Shown piece after piece: positions 34,792-43,968 of a stretch of 64,000 bases of DNA (the first letter of the stretch is position 1; each line of letters begins with the position of its first letter). The notes beneath the pieces are model-generated. The model had not been told where the DNA came from, ran no database searches, and saw only the letters and a list, made by a program, of their open reading frames with translations. A program made the translations under genes and the position numbers. The DNA is from Pictodentalium vernedei (taxonomy: Eukaryota; Mollusca; Scaphopoda; Dentaliida; Dentaliidae), in contig CM062289.1 in the NCBI GenBank assembly GCA_031216915.1, positions 21,926,520 through 21,990,519 of the forward strand, in the 5' to 3' direction.

Positions 34792-34867
34792 TTAATGCAG
34801 ATAAAATGTTCATAAGATGTGGTGTTGAGAAGATACAAATTAGCCTGAAAGTTATTAGAAGTGGTGG

Positions 34868-36163
34868 TAGAGCTGGTCGGTTTTGAAATTTTCCCTCGGT
34901 TCAGTTTCGGTTCGGTTCTGGACATAAAAAATTGGTTTTTGGTTTCGGTTTTTGTAACACAATACACATTTTTCATATCTTATGTATTAAACTGGGACAG
35001 GATAGTACTAAAACATGTTAAATAACAAACAAGTGAACTTGAAATGAAGTAAAACTGTATTGCAATTGTTTCCTGTAAATTTAATGAACAAAAAATTATA
35101 TCTGCATACACCTTCATAAAAAGTCATTCAAGCCCAAGGGCACAGATACGGGAGTCGGGAGTGTTGGTCGAGAGAAGGGGAGAGGAGGGGGGTGGGGCTC
35201 AAACATTTAGTCACAAAGATGCTATTTGAGATGGAAACTTTATGATTCTACCGTCCTGTCCGATTCGTTTTTCATTTCCATTCACAGCATTGACGTGTTG
35301 CCTGACATGAAAATAAGTGAAACGGGTCGGAATTTTAGAAAGCAACTGCCCAATTTCAAGGAGAAGTTGCGAACTTTAGAATACGCCATTTACTTTCAGT
35401 AAAACAGATACCCATTTCACAATCTAACTAACTTGAAAAGTTGACTTTTGTACCCAAAAGGAGCAAACTCTAAATCCCAGAATCATTCATTTACAAAGCA
35501 CTGAAGAGGTTATGCAAATTATCTGACAAGATCGTCACCTGAACTGATTTCCATTCTTCCTTTCAGTTTGCATTGAATTATCATTGTCAGAGAGTCACTG
35601 AATTCTGAGAATTCCCGTTACTTCGAAAAACAACCCAGCCGCATGCGTTTTTCACGTATAAGTGTATTTTGGATTTTTACTTTCTGTCTATTCAAATTTC
35701 CGATTGACACTTTGTGTGACAGGTATATGCAGCTAACGTTTTATTAATATTAATTTAACCCCTTTCCTGCAAAAAAGGAGTTTCCCAACATTAACTGAGC
35801 TTTGAGCGAATTGATACTTTGCAGGTGTCCCAGTCTTCTTTTTCAATAACAGTGTTGTACTCTTCGGAATGATGATTCTGTATGTGGCGACATAGGTTGG
35901 AGGTATTTACGTATTGGGTGATGACTGACTTATTGCATAATAGGCATTTGGCATTTATATCGTCGTTTCTTATTGATATGCCACCATGCTTTTTATCCGA
36001 CATTTTGTTGATTATACAAAATCTATGGTGTGCTAAATGTGAATATTCAAAAGTTAAGCAAAACCCAAAATATACAGTGTTTAATCTCTTTTTCGGTTCG
36101 GTGTTTCAGTTTCCACTAAAAAAACAAGTTTCGGTTTCGGTTCGAATAAACCGACCAGCTCTA
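34868..36163 (-). mobile_element. hAT-family transposon, internally deleted
   Basis: It begins TAGAGCTGGTCGGTTTTG and ends AAACCGACCAGCTCTA, with an exact 8-bp duplication AGTGGTGG on both sides (34860-34867, 36164-36171). An 8-bp duplication and this kind of TIR are diagnostic of hAT. At 1.3 kb it is too short for a full transposase; only a BED zinc finger remains. It inserted into a MITE of the ACTGGTAGAGTGC family. Confidence 0.88.
35791..36003 (-). pseudogene. BED zinc finger fragment of hAT transposase
   Basis: The 70-residue frame contains AKCLLCNKSVITQY, then NTSNLCRHIQNHHSEEY: C-x2-C, a tract with SNL, and H-x3-H, which is the BED finger signature. BED fingers sit at the N-terminus of hAT transposases and bind DNA at the element's ends. 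The dimerisation and RNase H-like catalytic parts are absent. The frame is intact over the finger, so it could in principle still encode a small DNA-binding peptide, but no transcript signal is visible. Confidence 0.75.
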
Positions 36164-36309
36164 AGTGGTGGAAGCCCATATTTGGGCTTTATTCTGAAGA
36201 GTAGGTACTGCAACTTAGAGGCTTCATTGGCACTCTCCCATAAATTGTGACAAGGACATGACATGCGAACAAATTTTGCTGACCAAAAATAATTTAGCAC
36301 TCTACCAGT
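36164..36309. mobile_element. MITE with ACTGGTAGAGTGC-type ends, right part
   Basis: It contains GAAGCCCATATTTGGGCTTT and ends TAGCACTCTACCAGTT. The left end is displaced by the hAT insertion; the hAT target duplication lies within the element. Confidence 0.6.
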
Positions 36310-36725
36310 TAATGTTACTATTGCTCTTGTCCCAATGCATTATTTTAGCAATAATTGGGATTATTAGATCAATACCATTGTCAGACTTTTCAGTTAGTGA
36401 CTGTGATCAGCTAACCAGATCAGGATGAAAAAACTGCCAGACATTTGGATAAAAACAATGAATTCTTGCCTTAAAATTATTTTATTTCAGCGACACAAAC
36501 TCTTCCACACAAAAGACATACGGAACATAAGGGTGCTTTTACATAAAAAAATGGTTGACTTACTGACAATGGTTAACTAACATTTTTTCAGAATTGTACC
36601 TTATTGTCCTGTTGAAGGATTTCATGTTTTGCATTTGTATTATTTTTGTATAGTATTATCAGCATAGATTACCGGTACTGCTTTTTGTTGTTTTGTTAAT
36701 GGAAAATAATTTCCTTTTTTTTCAG

Positions 36726-36803
36726 GGAATCTGAGGGTGTTCCAAGCACAGCTATACGGGAAATATCTCTTCTAAAAGAACTTGATCATATAAATGTTGT
36801 AAG
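36726..36803 (+). CDS. CDK2: CDK2, exon 2 (PSTAIRE helix, residues 39-65)
   Basis: The acceptor TTTTTTTTCAG precedes 36726 and the donor GTTGGT follows 36803; both junctions are phase 2 and join in frame. The exon encodes [20 protein letters not shown], then HINVVR. PSTAIRE (residues 45-51) is the cyclin-binding helix that defines CDK1/2/3. E51 is the conserved glutamate that pairs with K33 in the active state. The donor (AG|GTTGGT) is weaker than consensus but is supported by exact in-frame continuation into exon 3. Intron 2 runs from 36804 to 53134. Confidence 0.95.
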
Positions 36804-36870
36804 GTTGGTTAATTCAGATATTTGCATCAGTATCATTGTAATTCATTGCATGTATTTATTTAACACTTAA

Positions 36871-37112
36871 CCCTTTACCCAACGAATCGCCTGCATCCGC
36901 CCGCGTAAAATGCAAATTCAGCAGTTGAAAAAAATATTATTTTTCAAAAAATTTCAACAAAACCATATCATGTGACCCCTCGTTGGAACGAGCTCATCGA
37001 GCTCGTTCCAACGAGGGGTCACATGATATGGTTTTGTTGAAATTTTTTGAAAAATTTGAAGAAATGATATTTAAAATAATAAATTTTGATATCGTCTGCG
37101 TTGGGTAAAGGG
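36871..37112. mobile_element. piggyBac-like MITE, subfamily 2, complete copy
   Basis: TTAA at 36867-36870 and 37113-37116. It starts CCCTTTACCCAACGAATCGC and ends GCGTTGGGTAAAGGG. 242 bp. The central palindrome (about 36950-37060) has outer arms CAACAAAACCATATCATGTG and shares the inner core TGACCCCTCGTTGGAACGAG with subfamily 1. It lies just inside CDK2 intron 2. A partial left half occurs at 37848-37930. Confidence 0.85.
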
Positions 37113-37305
37113 TTAAAGGCCTAATTCTGATTTTTATCACATTTTACTGCTATATCAGTGTGCAAAATTTCAAAAATGACTGTTCCGACTGACCGTTCAC
37201 ATGGTTTGGAGATGGCTAACCAAATGCTCGGCTACATAAAAATTCTTGGGAAACTGCCTTTATATCATTAACAAGTATTCATATAATAGCAAGAAAGGCT
37301 GGTTG

Positions 37306-37551
37306 ACTGGTAGAGTGCTAGAAGCCCACATTTGGGCTTTATTCTGAACTGCAGGTACCTAAAGTTAAAGTCTTCATATTCTGTGGATGTTTTTCATATT
37401 ACCTTGGAAGTAAAATTTCTTAATCTCCATGGATTTGTATTGTTACAATTTATGGGAGAGTGCCTATAGGCACTCTCCCATTAATTGTAACAAGACAAAA
37501 ATGTGTGAACAAATCTTGAGGCTGAGAAAAATATATCAGCTCTCTACCAGT
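37306..37551. mobile_element. MITE with ACTGGTAGAGTGC-type ends, complete copy
   Basis: It starts ACTGGTAGAGTGCTAGAAGC and ends CTCTCTACCAGT. It has internal palindromes AGAAGCCCACATTTGGGCTT and GGGAGAGTGCCTATAGGCAC. It is the best-preserved of the three copies. Confidence 0.7.
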
Positions 37552-38910
37552 TAAGTTACTCAGACTTTACCATTCAAGATGCAACTTTTGGCTAACCGGT
37601 CATCCGTTCGCGTAGATTTAAATTTGCGTAACGACCACACGAACAAACCTAGCGTTCTCGTCAAATTTTGCACACTGCAGTAAAAGAGATGTCCCAATAT
37701 GCAATGCAACCACTTGGTAAACTTACAGCTTACAAGCAAAGTACCATGGTAGTTCATAGGCAAGTCTTGGTTGGCGAAACAGCTGCACATCCACAAGATG
37801 TGACCCAGATGCAAAGCAAAAAGTACAAAAATGTCCAGGCCGCTAATACCCCTTTATGTAACGAATCGGCCACATACGTCCTCGTAATTTACAAATTAAG
37901 CAGTTGAAGAACATATTCCTGAAAAGTTTTTTTTTGAAATTCTCCCCTTATAGGTACAAGTACTGACCAGAAGTGTAACACACTTCACACACTTTTAGCA
38001 TTTAAATCGTATGCATTAATTATTAAAAACTCAATAAATGCGCTCACAATATAATAATGAATTAATTTTCATAGCCACAGATGCTGAAAGTGACCCTAAA
38101 CACCCAAAAATAAAAAAACCCCAAATATTTGTTTTAAGATTTTAGCTTTAGTATTACAAGCAATTGTCAAAGGCTTGCTCCCTGCTGGAAAAGACCATAT
38201 TACAAGTTTTGGATAAACAGTTAATGGGATGTAAGTTTGAGAGAGTGCAAGTAATGTTGTGGGGAAAAAAAAAAGATTCTAAGATAGTAAATCAGCATTA
38301 AATAATCATTGTGTTGCGATATAGTTAATCAACATTTCAGTTGCAATCTTTAGAGTTGCTATCATGAATGCTTTGAAAACACTGCATTAAAATAAAAAAA
38401 AACAAACTAGAAACAAAGTTTCGACATGCTATTATCCTCCTAGAAAAAGACATTATATGCAAAAAAAGTTCATGATAAAAGTTCAACACATGTATTACAC
38501 AAACTTGCTTTCAAAGGACCAGATCGAAAGCAGACTTTCGATTTAGAAGCATGCTACTGCCTTTGTGCACCATAGCACATGCAATCGAAAAGCAGGGAAC
38601 ATTTTTCACATGTAGATTTCTTAATGATGCAGAAGGAAACGTGGCTTGGGACTAGCAATGTTAGCAGCTAGCCGCCGGGGATACCATTACATCAGAACTG
38701 ACTGTGAGTGACCTAGCAACTTATTTTCAATCTGTCGGTGACCACAGTGTTACAGACAACATGAAAGATAATGTTGTTGAAGCTGGCTCTGTTATATATT
38801 TGCAAAGACATCACTCACCATGCGTTTTCCTGATTTTTAGCTTAACTTGACAAAGACAAGATAAGCTATTGCCATCACGCATGCAGAAGTCTGTAGTCTG
38901 TTCACATTTT
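37552..38910. other. Intron 2, no gene; MITE fragment at 37848-37930
   Basis: The fragment (ACCCCTTTATGTAACGAATC and following bases to GCAGTTGAAGAAC) matches the left end of subfamily 2 MITEs. The remainder is AT-rich without recognisable content. Confidence 0.45.
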
Positions 38911-40110
38911 CCTTTAGCACAGTCTACACCCCGTAGTTCTTGTCCGATCATCATGAAATTTCATATGCCGGTTTGGGGTCATGTCTAGATGAGAGCATCC
39001 CCTTTTGGTCGTGATCGGTCAACCGTGCTGGCTGCCCGAACCCAAAACCTTTAGCACAGTCTACAGGTCGTATTTATGAAGGGATTTCAATGTAACTTTG
39101 TAGGATGCCTCTGCACAATATCTTGATGAGAACGTCCCGTTTTGGTCATGATCTGTCAACCGTGATGGCTGCCCAAGCCCAAAACCAAGAAACTTATAGC
39201 ACAGTCTGCAGATCATATTTAATATGGAGAAATTTTATTGTAACTTGGTAGGATGTCTCCGTATGATGTCTAGATGAGAACTTCCCCATTTGGTGGCGAT
39301 CATTCAGTTGTGATGGCTGCCCAAGCCCAAAACCCGAAAACCTTTAGCATAGTCTATAGGACGTATTTATGGAGGGATTTCATTGTAACTTGGTACGTTG
39401 GCTCCATATAGTGTCTAGATGATAACGTCCCCTTTTCAAACTTTTCAAACGCCCGAATTCAAACTTAGTGCATTTCAGGCAAATTTCTTTCAAAATCTTC
39501 TCAAGATCCAGCAGGCAGAATCTTTTGATATTTGGTATGCAACTTTGTGGGGTGGATCTGATTCAAGTTTGTTCAAATCGGCCCCCTTGATTCACATTTG
39601 GGCTCACTATAGAAGCCCAAATTTGAACTTAGTGCATTTCAGGCAAATTTCTTGAAAAATCTTCTTCTCCAGATCCAGCAGGCAGAATCTTTTGATATTT
39701 GGTATGGCTACAGGGGCCCAAAGCCCAAAAGCCTTTAGCACAGTCTACAGGTCATATTTATGAAGGGATTTCATTGTAACCTGGTAGGATGACTCCAGAT
39801 AATGCCCAGATGAGAACGTCCCCTTTTGGTCGCGATTATTCAACCATGATGGCTGCCAAAGCCCAAAACCCGAAAACCTTTAGCATAGAATACAGGTCGT
39901 ATTTATGAAGGGATTTCATTGTAACTTGGTAGGATGACTCTGTATAATGTCGAGATGAGGACATCCCCTTTTGGTTGCGATCGGTCCACTGTGATGGCTA
40001 CACAGGCCCGAAGCCAGAAAACCTTTAGTACAGTCTACAGGCCGTATTTAGGAAGGGATTTCATTGTAACTTGATAGGATGACTCGTTTTCCAATAATTT
40101 CACTGTAACT
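38911..40110. repeat. Tandem array, ~146-bp unit, with an embedded foreign repeat
   Basis: Units with TTTAGCACAGTCTACAGG, GATTTCATTGTAACTTGGTA and GATGAGAACGTCCCCTTTTG begin near 38914, 39051, 39196, 39343, 39733, 39879 and 40024. Between the fourth and fifth, 39430-39705 is replaced by nearly two units of the 167-bp family found at 50.3-52.3 kb. Frames here are repeat translations. Confidence 0.85.
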
Positions 40111-40382
40111 TGGTAACTTTCGTTGACATACATTAACTGTGAGGGCCACATTAACCCACCCCTCAATTCTTTAGTACAGTCTACACCTCATATTATTTTT
40201 ATTAAAAACATAGCATACAGGAACAGAAATTAACATATTACCAATTATCACAATTCTTGTCTTATTTCATAATCCTTTTATAAATATTGAACATTATCCT
40301 TTTCATTTGTGATAATTATTAGTGTGATATCCAGCCACCAAGCCTCTGTCGTGTCCACGATAGAAAGTGTACTCTTTGTGTG
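40111..40382. other. Intron 2, no feature recognised
   Basis: AT-rich sequence after the tandem array. Confidence 0.4.
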
Positions 40383-40842
40383 TACCGTAGTTACTCTATG
40401 TATTGGGACACTCTATGATTTGGGACACACATTTTTTCCAGAAAACTATATTTTTTTTATTCTCCAAAGTTTGGGACATTCAGGAGATTTGTTTCCAGTT
40501 GGCCTGTCGCTAGTAGCAGACGACACTCATAAAAAAAATTCTTGAGTAACTAAAAATTTTCATTTTTTACTTCCAAAACATAGCTTATGATCCCTCATTG
40601 GAACGACCGCAAATGTGCTCATTCCAATGAGGGATCATAAGCTATGTTTTGGAAGCAAAAAATGAAAATATAAAAAAAATTGGACGGCGATTTTCGTTTA
40701 TAGTGATGGAAAACAAATCACACCCAACTTTTTTCAGCATCAAATCAAGACCAGGCTGTGTTCTTTCCCCATTTTCTAAGAATTGGGACACCTGTGAAAA
40801 TAATTATTTTTAGCTGTCCCAATACATAGAGTAAATACGGTA
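40383..40842. mobile_element. Inverted-repeat element with TACCGTA ends and the shared hairpin core
   Basis: The left end TACCGTAGTTACTCTATGTA and right end (complement TACCGTATTTACTCTATGTA) are inverted repeats continuing through TTGGGACA. The central palindrome (about 40555-40670) contains TGATCCCTCATTGGAACG, a variant of the core of the TTAA MITEs although the ends are unrelated. The terminal TA may be the target duplication. Confidence 0.7.
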
Positions 40843-41394
40843 GATCTTGAGTGCAGCTAGAAAATTTGCAAGTCGATAATTAGTATTGGAGGCTGAGAAA
40901 CAGAAGAAGATGATAAAAGTGTTGGCTGATTCAAAAACTCTGTTACGTAAGCGACATGATTTATCCTCACACATACCTGTACATAACAGATATGAGTTCA
41001 ATTAAATTCCGGTAGGTACACAAAAACAAAACAGATTGCCTGAATTCAAAACCATGCACCCATTTTAGTGTGTGCCTGCATTTTTCAAAATCGAAAGTGT
41101 GGGAAAGTAGACATAGAATGCAAATAGAATTAGAAAAATCTTTTCCTGCAGGTTCAACAGATGAGGAAGATGATAAAGCAACACAAAACGTCTTGTAAAG
41201 GAACTGCAATCGGAATTAAAAAAAAAATTGCATGTATGCAATACTGGTTGAAAAAAATCAAAATCCTGGCAGACTGCAGCTGACTTCCCAAATTGAATTT
41301 GATAATCGGGCCCTGCAATTCTACAATTTTGGTGAGAATCAAATTTCATATCGGATCTCAAATGGAATCTCAACGTTCTTGTTTCTTTGACAAT

Positions 41395-41690
41395 ATTTTA
41401 TTTTCAAACATGTACACAAGGTAGAAATAGGTTAGTTTTATAACTCAAACAAATGTCAGTTGATATTTGGTATGTGAGTCTTCTACCAAACATAACTTGA
41501 GCATGTCTTAACTTGACCTGGCAGAGTTATTGTTGTTAATTGGTTAATTTTCACGAATTTGGGACTCTATAACTCAAACGAATGTTGACTGGTTTGCTTG
41601 AAATTTGGAAAGTGTTTCTTTTACAACATTTTCTTGATCAAGCTTGAAAGTTATAACCGCCACCAAAAACTTGGAACTGCACCTGTGATG
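41395..41690. repeat. Diverged two-unit repeat
   Basis: TATAACTCAAACAAATGTCAGTTGATATTTGG at about 41440 and TATAACTCAAACGAATGTTG at about 41570 begin two related units of about 130 bp. The stretch before it (40843-41394) has no recognised feature. Confidence 0.45.
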
Positions 41691-41747
41691 CCTACATCTG
41701 TATCATACATTGAAGTGAATAAAAAATTAATCATTGCATTGAGTATA

Positions 41748-42177
41748 CAGTAGAATCCTCTTAATTGAATATCCATTTTGCCAGTGAAAATTATTCAATT
41801 AACAGGAGTATACAATTAACAGGGATTTGGTCTGTTTCCTGTGTTCTTGGGGTAAACTGAGCATTTATTCTATTATATCTTGTTTGACAGAGCTCATAGA
41901 GCTCTGTCAAACAAGATATAATAGAATAAATGCCTGTATTGGATGTAGTGAGGCCAAAAAGGTTGATAAATAAGGGGAATTTGGTGCGTATCACAGTAAT
42001 TTTTTCGACATATTACAAAAGTTTATATACAATTAACAGGAGTTTACTCTACAACCCATATGCAGTTAACAGATCAAATTTGTACTGAAGGTATGGTAAA
42101 TGGTTTTGTGTTTGAAAATTATATTCAATTAACAGGGATATACAATTAAGAGATATCCGATGAAGTGGGCTCCACTG
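41748..42177. mobile_element. TA-flanked pogo/Tc1-like MITE, copy 1
   Basis: 430 bp, TA at 41746-41747 and 42178-42179. It starts CAGTAGAATCCTCTTAATTG and ends AGTGGGCTCCACTG. It contains ATTCAATTAACAGGAGTATA repeats and a central palindrome with apex GACAGAGCTCATAGAGCTCT. CAGT ends with a TA duplication suggest the pogo/Tigger group. The second full copy is at 52607-53032. Confidence 0.75.
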
Positions 42178-42244
42178 TACTTGACTTTGTGTACCATCAC
42201 CAGTAAAAGTGGATTGAAAGTTTGTAGTATCATTTGTACTAACA

Positions 42245-42288
42245 CTTTACCCAATGCAGACTATGGCAACATTTATTATTTTAAAATA
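42245..42288. mobile_element. Left piece of a split subfamily 2 MITE
   Basis: ACTTTACCCAATGCAGACTA to TTATTATTTTAAA matches the first ~45 bp of the complement of the complete MITE at 36871-37112. The remaining pieces lie at 50008-50137 and 52466-52531, so the MITE was split by later insertions. Confidence 0.75.
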
Positions 42289-42883
42289 AATTTTTACCTG
42301 TGGGAACCCCGGTAAGCAAACCTGGAATTAAGTCGCGAATGATCGTTCAGGTTATGGATAGGTTACAGAGATTTCAAAATGCGTAAACTGTACACCGCTC
42401 GCGATAGCATTTTACCTTCAACCGAATCGAAAATTGACCAAACCATGCTGTTGATGGTTGATCATGTGATCCACAATTGAGTTGAAACCCAAGAGATTGA
42501 TTACTTCAGCGATCTGAACGTTGTGACTGCCTTCCTGCCCACTGTAGTGGGCGGGTAGGTAGCCACTATGTTCATATCGCATATATCATAATTACAATTT
42601 TGAGACAAGTTAGCGTAAACATGTTACGATGGGTTACAAATGTTAACTTAGGCATAACCAAGTTATGAACGTCATGTCTTATTTCTATGTCTGACAGTAA
42701 GTGTAGCAGTGCTTGTTTACTGTGGTAAATAAGCTCTGTTTACTGGTAAATTAGGACCCAGTCACCAATGAAAGTCACTAAAATGGGCAACATAGATATA
42801 AATGATTCGCTGGACTTGACTTTACATTCATGTTGCGGTCACGATTAACCAAATTGACCTTAATCACCAACAAATAAATATAT
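42289..42883. other. Inserted segment ending in a SINE-like tail
   Basis: It lies between the MITE piece and the left end of the DIRS element. Its last ~45 bp (GCGGTCACGATTAACCAAAT to CAACAAATAAATA) resemble the tail of the SINE at 25420-25740, but the tRNA-like head was not found. Nothing else recognised. Confidence 0.45.
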
Positions 42884-43085
42884 ATTTTTATACTGTACCA
42901 ATGACCCAGACTTAGCTTGTGCTAACTCTAACAAAACCAGGGCCAAACACAAATTTTGCCCCCCAATCCCCAAAATTTGCATCCAAAACAAAAAGAAATC
43001 ATGTCCTAAAGGACCTCCATACTACGCCCCCACTGCGTATGCGCAGTGTGACGGACGTCCCGAAATTGGCGCCAATTATCATTCT
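42884..43085 (+). repeat. DIRS copy 1 left inverted terminal repeat
   Basis: It begins ATTTTTATACTGTACCAATG and runs to GGCGCCAATTATCATTC. It matches the complement of 49781-50004 with few differences. It includes an ACTGCGTATGCGCAGT palindrome, with one base changed relative to the right copy. Confidence 0.9.
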
Positions 43086-43968
43086 CTGTTTGGCCCTTCA
43101 TCAGTCAACATCTCACTGATCTTTGTGCTTGTAAATCTCAGTTTAAAGGATGCCAGACACGTAATTTTTGGAGAAATGGTGATTCTAAGGAGGATAGAAG
43201 GAGGAGAGGAAAAAGAAGTGACAAAAAATAATCAGGGCTGTACTTAAAATTTTTTGATGAAATTATGTTAAGTTGCCTATTTTCGAGGCATGGGCCTCTT
43301 GTTGTCATTCTTGCTAAATGTTGCACTGCTTATTCAGTGTTTCCTCTCCCCTAGCCTTCTAAAGTTCCCCCTTGCAATTCTCCCATGCTTTTGGCATATT
43401 TTTGAGAAAGTTCATTTCTAAAATTTTCCTGGGAGAGTTGCTTGGATACAGAATGTTTTCTGTTACTTTCCCCATAGTTACGTTTTCACCCATGGGTGTA
43501 TAAACGTGTTCTGCATCTTCCATCTGATGTTCTGCAGATTCTTCCCTGGGAGTCTCTGTTTTGCATCAGATAGAGTGTAATTTTGATGACTGATTCCGGG
43601 CCAGTTTTTTCAGTGCCTGGAGTCATGTTTTCTGGTGTTTTACACTGTTTGTTTACATTGGCAACAGCCTTTTTTGAGGGGGGCTGTTTGCCTTTGCTGT
43701 AGTTATCTCACTATAAGATACATTTATATTATCCGTAAGTGTCTCATTAATTATTTAATATAAATTTAAAATTTTTGACCACACTTTGCCATCGGATCCA
43801 TCGGGGCTCAACGTTACTTTTCAGCAACTTGGGCTTCGCTGAAAAAATATTTTTTCAAAATTATTTTGATTTGCAATTGTTTTTTCATTTATTAATGGAT
43901 CATGTTATTATGTATCTTTGTGTCAGGGGTTTGTGCGAGTAACTAGGACTTGTTGTTGACTTTTCACA
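43086..43968 (+). promoter_or_regulatory. DIRS copy 1 5' leader
   Basis: Non-coding, about 880 bp, nearly identical to 59822-60705 in copy 2. It presumably holds the promoter and leader. No individual element can be assigned with confidence. Confidence 0.6.
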
